A stretch of 64,000 bases of DNA from an uncultured Eubacteriales bacterium (GTDB taxonomy: Bacteria > Bacillota > Clostridia > Lachnospirales > Lachnospiraceae): positions 186,001 through 250,000 of the forward strand of contig CASFBK010000004.1 in NCBI GenBank assembly GCA_949292785.1. The letters run 5' to 3'. The translations under genes and the position numbers were made by a program. Below are positions 30,316 to 40,942 of this stretch, piece after piece. Numbering within the stretch: position 1 is the first letter of the stretch; the number at the start of each line of letters is the position of its first letter. The notes under the pieces are model-generated. The model did no database searches, had not been told where the DNA came from, and saw only the letters and a program-made list of their open reading frames with translations.

Positions 30316-31209
30316 ATGGAAAATATAATTAGTGTTAATAACGTTAATAAAAAATTAAATGGTAAACGAGTAATTAGTGGTGTCAATCTTAATGTAAAAA
30401 AAGGGGATATATATGGACTTGTTGGCAAAAATGGTGCAGGAAAAACAACGTTGATGAGACTGATATTGTCTATGTTAAGTGTTGATTCCGGCACCATAGA
30501 TATTCCAAGTAGAATAATTACTGAAAAGAAAATTGGAGCATTAATTGAAAATCCAGCTTTTTATCCATATTTGACTGTAAAAGAAAATTTAAATTATTAT
30601 AGAATTTTAAAAAGTATACCGGATAAAAGCTGCGTAGATGAAATTATAGAGTCAGTGGGATTGAAAGACGCATATAATAAAAAATTTAAACAATTGTCAT
30701 TAGGAATGAAACAAAGACTAGGTATAGGTCTTACGCTTTTAGGGAATCCGGAATTATTGATTTTGGACGAACCGATTAATGGATTAGACCCGGAAGGAAT
30801 TATGGAAATGAGAGAGCTGTTTTTAAATAAGAATAAAACAGAGGGAATTACCATATTGATATCAAGTCATATTTTGACAGAGTTGTCACAGGTTTCAAAC
30901 CGATTTGGCTTTATTGATAATGGTGTGCTAATAAAAGAAGTTACAAAGGAACAAATTGAAAATGAAACTTCCGAACAGGCAATAATAAAGGTAGATGATG
31001 TTGAAAAAGCTATTATTATTTTGAAGGAAAATGGAATAAATAATGAAATTAAAGAGGGCAATGAGATTTTAATTGAAAGCAAAGATAAATCAATTTCTAA
31101 TATCAACCAGTTGATGTGTAATAATGGTATATGTGTATATGAATTAAAAAGAAATATTGTTTCGCTGGAAGAATATTTTTTAGAACTTTTAAAAGAGGGG
31201 GATAAGTAA
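30316..31209 (+). CDS. lanF: Lantibiotic immunity ABC transporter ATPase (LanF-like)
   Basis: 297 aa ATPase of the BcrA/LanF type. Walker A GLVGKNGAGKTTL, Q-loop region, signature LSLGMKQRLGIG, Walker B LLILDEPINGLDPEG. The Glu that follows the usual Q-loop is the LanF-type mark but I did not verify it. Together with the two membrane proteins that follow it should expel the lantibiotic from the producer membrane. Overlaps lanE by one base. Confidence 0.92.
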   Translation: MENIISVNNVNKKLNGKRVISGVNLNVKKGDIYGLVGKNGAGKTTLMRLILSMLSVDSGTIDIPSRIITEKKIGALIENPAFYPYLTVKENLNYYRILKSIPDKSCVDEIIESVGLKDAYNKKFKQLSLGMKQRLGIGLTLLGNPELLILDEPINGLDPEGIMEMRELFLNKNKTEGITILISSHILTELSQVSNRFGFIDNGVLIKEVTKEQIENETSEQAIIKVDDVEKAIIILKENGINNEIKEGNEILIESKDKSISNINQLMCNNGICVYELKRNIVSLEEYFLELLKEGDK

Positions 31210-31952
31210 TGGGGGCATTTATAAAAGCTGAATTAAGAAAAATAAAAAATAAAAAAAGTTGTTATATTATTCCGGTAATAATAAGTATTATAGGGTTAAT
31301 GATTGCCAGGTTTTTTGCAAAGGGCGCTATTGATTCTAAATTAATACTAAATAATTTGAGTATTGTAAATATACTTGGTTGTCTTATTTTGGTATTTGTT
31401 TTATATGTGGTATCGGAAGAGTTTTCATATGACACATTGAAGAATTATTATATATTAAACTATGACCTTGAAGATATTTTACTATGGAAGGTTGTGGTTC
31501 AACTAATAAATGCAATTATGCTATTTGTTTTTTTTGTAATTGTATTTGCTATTTCAATCTTTTTAATTTCGCCTAATGATGATAGTGTAAAAAAAATATT
31601 AGCTGATGCAATTATAAAATTGGTTATATCTGTTCCGGGCTATGTGTTTTCTATATTGATTTTGAATATGATTTTTTTAAAAATTAAAAGTGTAATAGTT
31701 ACGATTCTTATTTATTATTATGGTTTCATACAGATTTTTTTTATTTTGATGATTACAGGCGGTAGTTGTGAAAATAGAGTTATAAGAATAATGTTTCTTC
31801 CAATACAATTAGGATATTTGTTTGAAAATAAATTATCGGCTGATGTGGTGATATGTTCTTTTGTTTCGGAATTATTATATATGATAGCTTTTGGAATTTT
31901 ATATAAAATGGAAGTTGGTAAATTAGTAAATAAAGAGTTGCGTGGTCGGTGA
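31209..31952 (+). CDS. lanE: Immunity ABC transporter permease 1 (LanE-like)
   Basis: 247 aa, about six membrane helices, very hydrophobic, ABC-2 type. The N-terminus MGAFIKAELRKIKNKKSCY is the amphipathic start common to LanE/LanG permeases. Translationally coupled on both sides (one-base overlap with lanF, four with lanG). E versus G naming is by gene order only. Confidence 0.82.
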   Translation: MGAFIKAELRKIKNKKSCYIIPVIISIIGLMIARFFAKGAIDSKLILNNLSIVNILGCLILVFVLYVVSEEFSYDTLKNYYILNYDLEDILLWKVVVQLINAIMLFVFFVIVFAISIFLISPNDDSVKKILADAIIKLVISVPGYVFSILILNMIFLKIKSVIVTILIYYYGFIQIFFILMITGGSCENRVIRIMFLPIQLGYLFENKLSADVVICSFVSELLYMIAFGILYKMEVGKLVNKELRGR

Positions 31953-32671
31953 TGAAAGAAATTATATGTGGAGAAATTTTTAAAAGTAAAAAAAATAAAA
32001 GTTATAAAATTATATATTGGGTAGCTATTTGTTTAGTAACATTCTATTGTATTTATTTGAATCTATATATGAAAATTGATAAATGTGAGATTCTTTTTAG
32101 TTGCTATTTGGGAATTGTTGATTATATGTTTCCAATTATGGCGCTTTTCTGTTTAAATTTCTTTGAAGAGTATCGCGAAAATACGTTAAAAAATATGACT
32201 GTGATGAGGAGTAGAAAAGAAATTTTTAATGGAAAAGTCTTATTTCAAATAATGGAATCGGTGGTAATATACCTATCTGTGATTATAGTTTTTGTTATAT
32301 ATAGTTTAATTATGATAAAGGATCACGTTGATATGTTTACAGTAAAAGCATATATAGCGGGATTTGTTTTTGGATTGTTTCTTATAATAAGGAACGTTTT
32401 GTTTACAGATGTGTTAATTATGATAATTAAAAATGAAGTGCTTATTGTAATTGCATATGTTTTAATTACAAATTATGCAGATAGCATCCTTAAGTTTATT
32501 ACTAATGGGGACGGAAGTATTGGTGTTTGGTTATTCCCTAAGCAGGTCATATATTTGAAAATGTTTGATTTTTCGCAGGGAGATTATATTGCGAATTTAG
32601 CTGCGTGTTTGATTATGGTAATTGTCAATATGGTTTTGGGAAAGAGTGTTTTTTGTAAGTCTTCTATTTGA
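31949..32671 (+). CDS. lanG: Immunity ABC transporter permease 2 (LanG-like)
   Basis: 240 aa, about six membrane helices, ABC-2 type, beginning MKEIICGEIFKSKKNKSYK. Forms the heterodimeric membrane part with the preceding permease. Last gene of the lan locus; a hairpin terminator follows 20 bases later. Confidence 0.8.
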   Translation: MMKEIICGEIFKSKKNKSYKIIYWVAICLVTFYCIYLNLYMKIDKCEILFSCYLGIVDYMFPIMALFCLNFFEEYRENTLKNMTVMRSRKEIFNGKVLFQIMESVVIYLSVIIVFVIYSLIMIKDHVDMFTVKAYIAGFVFGLFLIIRNVLFTDVLIMIIKNEVLIVIAYVLITNYADSILKFITNGDGSIGVWLFPKQVIYLKMFDFSQGDYIANLAACLIMVIVNMVLGKSVFCKSSI

Positions 32672-32690
32672 TATGGGAAATTTAGAGGAG

Positions 32691-32728
32691 AAAGACTTTA
32701 TCGCAAGAAATTGTGATAGAGCCTTTTT
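32691..32728 (+). terminator. Terminator after the lan immunity genes
   Basis: AAAGACTTTATCGCAA pairs imperfectly with TTGTGATAGAGCCTTT and ends in a T-run. Near-identical to the atp terminator at 18038, so it belongs to the repeated regulator cassette. Confidence 0.82.
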
Positions 32729-32878
32729 CATTTTTTAGTAGTAAGTTATAGTAGAATTTTCAAATTTCGTACTCCGATTCAAGAATTGAGAATTAATTTT
32801 TTACATTTATCATGTACAAAAGAATTTCCATGAAATATAATAAAAAATAATGGGGGAAGAATCGGAGCAACAGCGCAA

Positions 32879-33577
32879 ATGATAAAAGTAGGAATCTGTG
32901 ATGATGAAAAGATTGTATTAGAATTATTGAAATCATTAGTAGAACAATGTCTAAAGGAACTAGAAGAAGATAGTACCATACTGACATTCGATTCCGGTGA
33001 AAAGCTATTAGAAGAAGCAAAGGGCTTAGATATATTATTTCTGGATATTGAGATGCCCGGAATGGACGGAATCGAAACAGGAAAAAGAATCCCAAGGCAG
33101 AATCCGGATTGTAAGATTATTATGGCAACCAGCAGGCAGGAACGTTTCAAAGAGGCATTCAAAATAAATGCATTCCGATTTGTAACCAAGCCTTTTCAAA
33201 AAGAAGAGATAAAAGAAGCATTAAAAGATGTATTTCAGACCAGAGTCGGTATGGAGAAAATAGAAGTGTATCGGGAACGGGTGCCCTATACTTTTTTTCA
33301 AAAGGATATTCTGTATATGGAATCGATGGACAGCTCGGTTGAGTTTGTTTTAAGGGAGTGTGTATTTCGAAAGGAAACCTCTCTAAAGGAATTAGAAACC
33401 ATATTGGATGACAGAATATTTTATCGGGTAAATAAGCAATGTATCGTAAATATGCAGCATATTAATACATACAAAAACGGAGTCATAAGGATTGGAGCAA
33501 CAGAAATAAGGGTTTCCATCAGAAAGAAGAAGGAATTTGAGAAGGCATATATTATGTTTGACGTAAGTTACAGATAA
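32879..33577 (+). CDS. LytTR-type response regulator 2
   Basis: 232 aa, paralogue of the regulator at 18327. Receiver with DDE at 8-10 and phospho-acceptor Asp-56 in LFLDIEMP; LytTR domain with MEKIEVYRERV, DILYMESMDSSVEF and VNKQCIVNMQHI. The two proteins share long identical stretches (KERFKEAF/QERFKEAF, FRFVTKPF, FRKETSL.ELE). With near-equal DNA-binding domains they may bind the same CGTTT-N-CGGGGTTA repeats and cross-talk. Starts behind GGGGGAAGAATCGGAGC. Confidence 0.92.
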   Translation: MIKVGICDDEKIVLELLKSLVEQCLKELEEDSTILTFDSGEKLLEEAKGLDILFLDIEMPGMDGIETGKRIPRQNPDCKIIMATSRQERFKEAFKINAFRFVTKPFQKEEIKEALKDVFQTRVGMEKIEVYRERVPYTFFQKDILYMESMDSSVEFVLRECVFRKETSLKELETILDDRIFYRVNKQCIVNMQHINTYKNGVIRIGATEIRVSIRKKKEFEKAYIMFDVSYR

Positions 33578-33589
33578 GGAGACCTATTA

Positions 33590-34909
33590 ATGAAAGAAAT
33601 CATATGTTTTAATTTTTTGCTGGAACTAACAAAATATTTCTTGTTTGCATATGTTCTGTTTGGAGTAAAATTTCAAAGAAAGTGGTTTGCTGTAAGTGGC
33701 GTAGTATTATATACGGTTTTCATACTGACAGGAGTTCTGCCCATAGAAAAACTGCAGAATGTATCGTATATTACAGTTCTAATCGTTGATGTTATTGTAC
33801 TTGTTGTTATGGATTCGCCAATAAAAAGTAGAATTTTTAATACATTAAAAGTGTTTTTCTTATTGATTTGTTTGGACAGTGCTGTAGGCGGGGTGGTAAG
33901 CATGATAGAAAATGATATGTTTTCCCTGGAATTGTCCTTGGAGAAGAAATGGGTGATTACCAATATCATATCTATCTCGGCATTATTGCTTGTTTTTTGG
34001 GGGAAGAAAAGGCAGATTATGGAGAATAACAGATGGGTGCAGTTGCTAAAAAAAGGCGCAATCTATACCTGTATTGTGATTATGGCTCTGGCAATACCCT
34101 TTACAATTACGGGATTAACGTATATGGCAGAAAGAATTAATGACCCAGTGCTTATGAAAGGAATGCAGATATTAAGAGCAGTGTTCTTTTTTAGTGTGAT
34201 AGCACTTGCTATATTTATTATTTATGTGAATGATACCAATAAAAAAATGAAAAAGTATCTGGAAATGGAAAAGACCTTAAAGGATACCCAGAAGAGTTAT
34301 TATGAGGCAATGTTGTCTCGGGAAGAGGATACCAGAAGATTTCGTCATGATGTATTAAATCATATAATCTGTATCAGAGAACTGGTGACAAAAGGAGAAA
34401 TAACGCAGGCAGAAGCCTATGTGGAGGAGATGCAGGGCAACATCGTAGAGATTCAGCAGAAGTGTTACAGTGTAGGAAATACCATTATAGATGCCTTTCT
34501 GAACTATTATGTACAGATGTTGGAAGAAGATGTGGAAGTAAAGATTACAGGATGTATGGCAGAAGAAGTTTCCATCAGTGATTTAGAGTTATGTACGATT
34601 TTCTCTAATCTTATTAAAAACAGTGTAGAAGAATTAAAGAAGCCTGGTGAAGGAAGAAAATATTTAGAGGTAAAAGTAAATTCCGGTCAACAGGCGTTTC
34701 AGATAGAAGTTTCTAACAGTATTTCAAAGCAGCTAGAAGAAACAAAAGAAAACCTGCCCAAAACCACCAAAAAAGATAAAAAAAATCATGGGATTGGATT
34801 AAGAAACGTGAAGGATACGATAGAAAAAAATCACGGAACCTTTCAGTGGAAGCGGGAAGAATCTGGATTTAAGACGGTGGTGACATTACCTTTGAAATGT
34901 AATATATAG
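33590..34909 (+). CDS. AgrC-like membrane histidine kinase 2 (GHKL)
   Basis: 439 aa, paralogue of the kinase at 19013. About six membrane helices in the first 215 residues, then a dimerisation helix with His-253 in FRHDVLNHI, N-box NLIKNSVEEL and G-box NHGIGLRNVKDTIEK. The sensor helices have diverged much more than the kinase core, as expected if each recognises its own peptide. AAGGAGACC precedes ATG. The 18-codon Trp-rich ORF follows 79 bases downstream. Confidence 0.9.
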   Translation: MKEIICFNFLLELTKYFLFAYVLFGVKFQRKWFAVSGVVLYTVFILTGVLPIEKLQNVSYITVLIVDVIVLVVMDSPIKSRIFNTLKVFFLLICLDSAVGGVVSMIENDMFSLELSLEKKWVITNIISISALLLVFWGKKRQIMENNRWVQLLKKGAIYTCIVIMALAIPFTITGLTYMAERINDPVLMKGMQILRAVFFFSVIALAIFIIYVNDTNKKMKKYLEMEKTLKDTQKSYYEAMLSREEDTRRFRHDVLNHIICIRELVTKGEITQAEAYVEEMQGNIVEIQQKCYSVGNTIIDAFLNYYVQMLEEDVEVKITGCMAEEVSISDLELCTIFSNLIKNSVEELKKPGEGRKYLEVKVNSGQQAFQIEVSNSISKQLEETKENLPKTTKKDKKNHGIGLRNVKDTIEKNHGTFQWKREESGFKTVVTLPLKCNI

Positions 34910-34933
34910 TAGATATATGTCGATATAAAATTG

Positions 34934-34962
34934 TTGAAAACAGGTTCTTTTTGTAGTATGTT
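34934..34962 (+). promoter_or_regulatory. Promoter of micropeptide 2
   Basis: TTGAAA, 17 bp, TATGTT (overlapping a second TATAA). No direct repeats upstream, so this promoter may be constitutive, unlike the one before micropeptide 1. Confidence 0.55.
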
Positions 34963-34988
34963 ATAAAAAAAGACAGGAGGACAAAGTT

Positions 34989-35045
34989 ATGTTACTGACG
35001 GGTGGTAGCTGGTGGTACGATTTTTGGAAAAAAATATTTGGATAG
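34989..35045 (+). CDS. Candidate Trp-rich signal micropeptide 2 (18 aa)
   Basis: Translation MLLTGGSWWYDFWKKIFG, behind ACAGGAGGACAAAG, a ribosome binding region shared with micropeptide 1 (GGAGGACAAA). Three Trp, Asp-11, and the end WK-x-I-x-G match micropeptide 1. There is no leader or secretion signal. Position right after an AgrC-like kinase suggests a signalling peptide. The WW pair recalls XIP pheromones of streptococci, but those act on Rgg proteins and I see no relationship. A short toxic or bacteriocin-like peptide is the alternative. Confidence 0.6.
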   Translation: MLLTGGSWWYDFWKKIFG

Positions 35046-35061
35046 TATTGACAAAAATCAA

Positions 35062-35127
35062 CGTTTGCGGGGTTAAGTCAACGTTTGAGGGGTTATTCTT
35101 GAAAAAAGGTATGCATTGTGCTATTTT
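35062..35127 (+). promoter_or_regulatory. Second LytTR-type repeat promoter (reads into non-coding DNA)
   Basis: CGTTTGCGGGGTTA at 35062 and CGTTTGAGGGGTTA at 35082 (20 bp apart), TTGAAA at 35099-35104, 17 bp, TATTTT at 35122-35127 preceded by GTGC. The geometry equals that at 20300-20366. Downstream GCAGGAAGAGAAATACC looks like a worn copy of the micropeptide 1 ribosome binding region, without an ORF behind it. Confidence 0.75.
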
Positions 35128-35133
35128 GAAAAA

Positions 35134-35289
35134 AGCAGGAAGAGAAATACCGGCATACAGAGGGGATATTTCAAGATAAGCAGAGGAGAAGTGTTGGGAA
35201 GGTAGCGGGAGAACTTAAAAATAAAGAATATAGGGTAAGGGAAATGTGTCTTGTTGTAAAATGAGAATTTTATAGCAAGGCACATTTTT
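35134..35289 (+). ncRNA. Possible LytTR-controlled non-coding transcript
   Basis: From the expected start of the 35122 promoter to the terminator is about 155 bases with no ORF longer than a few codons. It could be a small RNA under peptide control, or merely the scar of a lost operon. No known RNA family was recognised. Confidence 0.35.
35242..35289 (+). terminator. Terminator at the end of the regulator 2 cassette
   Basis: AAATGTGTCTTG pairs with CAAGGCACATTT (one wobble/mismatch), with an inner TTGTAAAAT/AATTTTATAG pairing and a T-run. Confidence 0.8.
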
Positions 35290-35336
35290 GGTGGAAAATT
35301 TCTGCAAAACCGTATGGCAATTATAGTGAAGGGGTG

Positions 35337-35355
35337 TTGCACGAGCATCGTGCAA
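35337..35355. promoter_or_regulatory. Palindromic operator before PTS operon 2
   Basis: TTGCACGAGCATCGTGCAA: 8-bp perfect arms about a 3-base centre. The same 19-bp frame (TTGCAC, 7 bases, GTGCAA) occurs at 40826-40844 and, with one change, at 43368-43386. I infer binding of the PRD regulator encoded at 38827-40746. Confidence 0.75.
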
Positions 35356-35441
35356 AAGCAACAGAACAAATTAGGAGAAAAATAGGTTAAGATGAGAGCA
35401 TGATATATATATATCTTAAAATAAAGAAATGAGGTGAATAA

Positions 35442-35777
35442 ATGGAGAATACACAGGAATGTATGGAAATGATTGCGAATGCGGGAGAAGCAAAGTCACT
35501 GGCACTGAAAGCACTTTCACTTGCAGGACAAAACGAGTTTGAACAGGCCAGGTTGGTTCTGCAGGAAGCAGAGGAGGCTTTAAATAAGGCGCACAGCGCA
35601 CATGCAAAGCTGCTGTTTTATGAAGCACAGAATCAGGATTTAAAGGTGACGCTGCTTATGATGCATGCAGGAGATCATCTAAATAGTGCAGATACGATTA
35701 AAGTATTGGTTGAAGAGATTGTAAGAATATACGAAAAAAATCAGAATACAGAAAAGGAAAAGGAGCAGGATTTATGA
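35442..35777 (+). CDS. PTS lactose/cellobiose-family IIA component, operon 2
   Basis: 111 aa, IIA-Lac family, with a Glu-rich C-terminal tail. The phosphorylated residue should be His-75 in LLMMHAGDHL. In this operon IIA is first, while in operon 1 it is third. GAGGTGAATAA precedes ATG. Overlaps IIB by four bases. The operon is expected to answer to the TTGCAC palindrome about 90 bases upstream. Confidence 0.9.
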   Translation: MENTQECMEMIANAGEAKSLALKALSLAGQNEFEQARLVLQEAEEALNKAHSAHAKLLFYEAQNQDLKVTLLMMHAGDHLNSADTIKVLVEEIVRIYEKNQNTEKEKEQDL

Positions 35778-36088
35778 TACGAATAGCATTGGTTTGCCAG
35801 CATGGAGCAAGTACAGGTTTATGTATGGAGAAAATGAAGCAGGCAGCAGAAAAAAATAATATAGAATGTACGATTAATGCATATCCATATTCAGAAATGG
35901 GTACGCTGGTTCAGTTTGCAGACTGCATTTTACTGGGACCGCAGATTGGCTTTAAAAAGGATTCTTTTATTGAACAATATCCACAGGCGGCAGAGCGTAT
36001 TATGGTAATACCGGCAATGGATTTTGGAATGATGAAGGGGGAAAAAATATTACAGGACGCCCTGAAAATAATACAAGGAGGAAAGTAA
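35774..36088 (+). CDS. PTS lactose/cellobiose-family IIB component, operon 2
   Basis: 104 aa with phosphocysteine Cys-8 in ALVCQHGASTGL and the second block ILLGPQIGFK. The active loop CQHGAST differs from CNQGMST of operon 1, hinting at a different sugar or partner. ATG overlaps the IIA stop. Confidence 0.92.
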   Translation: MIRIALVCQHGASTGLCMEKMKQAAEKNNIECTINAYPYSEMGTLVQFADCILLGPQIGFKKDSFIEQYPQAAERIMVIPAMDFGMMKGEKILQDALKIIQGGK

Positions 36089-36089
36089 G

Positions 36090-38758
<2,669 letters not shown>

Positions 38759-38769
38759 GGTAAAATAAT

Positions 38770-38800
38770 GCAAGAGCCGGATATCAATCCGGCTCTTTAA
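38770..38800. terminator. Bidirectional terminator between PTS operon 2 and the PRD regulator
   Basis: AAGAGCCGGAT-ATCA-ATCCGGCTCTT, an 11-bp perfect stem with T on the + side and A on the other. Confidence 0.9.
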
Positions 38801-38826
38801 GATGAAAGAATAAAATCAAATGGTCA

Positions 38827-40746
38827 TTAGAATAAATAGGATAACAGGAGTTTGATAAATTCCTGACAAGAGCTGGCTGTAATAAGTGTCTGCAGATAGT
38901 GGTTGTTTGCAATAATCTGCGTGACAAATGCAAAAATATCATTAAACAATATTTGATCAGAAGGATGTATGGCAAGCATAAAAATGATATTCACATTGTT
39001 TTGTCCCCAGTTTATAGGTGTGGGGTGGATGGAAACGGCAATTGCTGAACTTTTGGCACATCTTTCCAAAGGGTGCGGAATAGCGATATTCCCATAGGCA
39101 CTTGGTGAGATGCTTTCTCTTTCCAGAAGACGTTGCTTAAAGTCAGCAGGAACGATTCCCTGTTGCTCTAATTGATCAGAAAGAAAGGATATTGCTTCTG
39201 TTTCCGAATGAAATGGTTGATTGAAAAAGAACAGCTCTTCATTAAAGAGATAACGTAATTTCTGTTCAACAATAAGCTTCATTCGAAGTGCTTTGATTCG
39301 GTTGATATTTTCAATTACATTTGAAATATCCGTTGTACTAAACTGCTCTGATATATAGATTACCGGAACAGAGGGCAGCGGATAAATTGGAATCGTAGAG
39401 ATGATTACATCATAATCTTTGTAAAATGTCAACTCGTCAACAGAGGAAGCTATCCCTGTAATGATAGCATCCTGTTCCAGCAGAAGCTTGATTTTTTCAG
39501 CAAGATTCATCTGAAAAAATCCATATTGCGGATTTACAATAAGTACAGATACTTTATTGGAAAAAGCCTTTTGTTCTTCAATAAGAACGCCAATATGAAG
39601 CACGATATATGCGATTTCGTCCTCATTTAATTTAAAATGGTATTGCTGGTTGATTATATCCGCAATGGAAACCGCAATCTCATATACAAAGGCATAAGAA
39701 GTTTTGATCATGCCAATCTGCGGATTTCTCAAGCAAATATTATTTCTTATACGAAATAACATATTACTCAGATGCAGCTTAAAGCGAAGAGAAAACTTCT
39801 CGCTATTTAGATTAATGGAAAACAGGTGTCGTATTTTATTCTGGATTAATTCAAATAATGCGTTGACTTCTTCCGTAATCATACACTCAAAACCAGATGC
39901 CTGGGTATCAAGGATTTCCCGGGGATAAGTTTGTGACATAAGAAGAGCAGCAAGCTCGTTTTTATCTTCATCAGACAACTGAATATCAAAATACTGCATA
40001 ATTTCATTTGCAACAGAGTGGATGGCTTCTTTTATATTATCAGGAAATACGAGAGAGCCAGAGCCTGTGTTCTCAATGTGAAGGTATTCATCATGCGAGG
40101 AACGCTGCATGGATATTGCAACATGGATAATAAAGTTAAATAGCAGGAAATCATCCATAAATAAACTATTTGAAATCAGAGCATTAGAAATAATATGTTT
40201 TAAAATCTTAAGGTCAAATTCCGGAAAATAAGGCTGGATTGAAGGCAGCGTACAGTTAAAAGCCTTGGTTTCACGATAAATCATAGAAGAAATCAGCCTC
40301 TTTTTATTGCGTTCATTTCCGATAATATAAGCTATATTACTTTTTGTTTTAAGTACCAGATCGTAATTTGCAAGTTCAGATTTTAATGCTGCAAGTTCGT
40401 TCTGCAGCGTTAATGGAGAAACAAAGAGATCGTCTGCAAAACGATCCAAATCATAAGGGGTATCCTCTACTACAAGTTTTTTAATAATATAAGAGATTCG
40501 TTCTTCCTTAGTTTGCGGAAGCTCTGTATTAAGCTCTTTCATCAGTTCATTTGCATGTTCATAGTTGTTTAACAAAAAGCCTTTTTGCGAGGAAAGAATC
40601 ATATCTGGTTTCGTGGAATTAAGCTCATGAATATAGGATTTTATACTCCGGACAGAATAACCTAAGGCTGTTGAAATTTCAGATGCAGTTTTCCAGTTTG
40701 GATTTTTCTGAAGATAATTTAGAACATCAAGTTTTTTATTCGTCAT
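38827..40746 (-). CDS. PRD-containing PTS-controlled regulator (BglG/MtlR/LicR-like)
   Basis: 639 aa. Order: N-terminal HTH (KLDVLNYLQKNPNWKTASEIS, second HTH about 90-150), two PRD domains (about 190-400) phosphorylated by HPr/EII, an EIIB-like domain (about 410-490, VSVLIVNPQYGFFQMN; the usual Cys is not evident), and an EIIA-fructose/mannitol-like domain (about 500-639) with its His in NIAIPHPLERC. Such proteins are DNA-binding activators tuned by PTS phosphorylation. I start at 40746 behind GGAGG; the longer frame has no such site. Divergent from the HPr gene and convergent with PTS operon 2. Confidence 0.9.
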   Translation of the reverse strand: MTNKKLDVLNYLQKNPNWKTASEISTALGYSVRSIKSYIHELNSTKPDMILSSQKGFLLNNYEHANELMKELNTELPQTKEERISYIIKKLVVEDTPYDLDRFADDLFVSPLTLQNELAALKSELANYDLVLKTKSNIAYIIGNERNKKRLISSMIYRETKAFNCTLPSIQPYFPEFDLKILKHIISNALISNSLFMDDFLLFNFIIHVAISMQRSSHDEYLHIENTGSGSLVFPDNIKEAIHSVANEIMQYFDIQLSDEDKNELAALLMSQTYPREILDTQASGFECMITEEVNALFELIQNKIRHLFSINLNSEKFSLRFKLHLSNMLFRIRNNICLRNPQIGMIKTSYAFVYEIAVSIADIINQQYHFKLNEDEIAYIVLHIGVLIEEQKAFSNKVSVLIVNPQYGFFQMNLAEKIKLLLEQDAIITGIASSVDELTFYKDYDVIISTIPIYPLPSVPVIYISEQFSTTDISNVIENINRIKALRMKLIVEQKLRYLFNEELFFFNQPFHSETEAISFLSDQLEQQGIVPADFKQRLLERESISPSAYGNIAIPHPLERCAKSSAIAVSIHPTPINWGQNNVNIIFMLAIHPSDQILFNDIFAFVTQIIANNHYLQTLITASSCQEFIKLLLSYLF

Positions 40747-40788
40747 ATAGATTCCTCCATGTATCGACATAGTAACGCTTATATAATT

Positions 40789-40816
40789 ATTATATTTCAA
40801 AATAAGAGTTTAACAA
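40789..40816 (-). promoter_or_regulatory. Promoter of the PRD regulator
   Basis: On the minus strand TTGTTA (40816-40811), 16 bp, TATAAT (40794-40789). The TTGCAC palindrome lies just upstream at 40826-40844, so it may also control the regulator itself. Confidence 0.65.
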
Positions 40817-40825
40817 TAGGGGAAT

Positions 40826-40844
40826 TTGCACCAGTTTCGTGCAA
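40826..40844. promoter_or_regulatory. Palindromic operator between regulator and HPr genes
   Basis: TTGCACCAGTTTCGTGCAA, same 19-bp frame as at 35337. It sits between the divergent promoters, 16 bases before the TTGAGG element of the HPr gene. Confidence 0.75.
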
Positions 40845-40860
40845 ATATAAGAATGGAAAA

Positions 40861-40889
40861 TTGAGGCGTATGCGTTAAAATAGTAGTAT
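40861..40889 (+). promoter_or_regulatory. Promoter of the HPr gene of PTS operon 2
   Basis: TTGAGG, 17 bp, TAGTAT. Directly after it comes TAAAAATTCTGATATATTATG (40889-40909, here noted in parts TAAAAATTCTGA and TATATTATG), which recurs with one change at 43309-43329. Confidence 0.5.
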
Positions 40890-40942
40890 AAAAATTCTGA
40901 TATATTATGTATTACAGCAGATAGAGGAAAAGGAGAGAAAAA

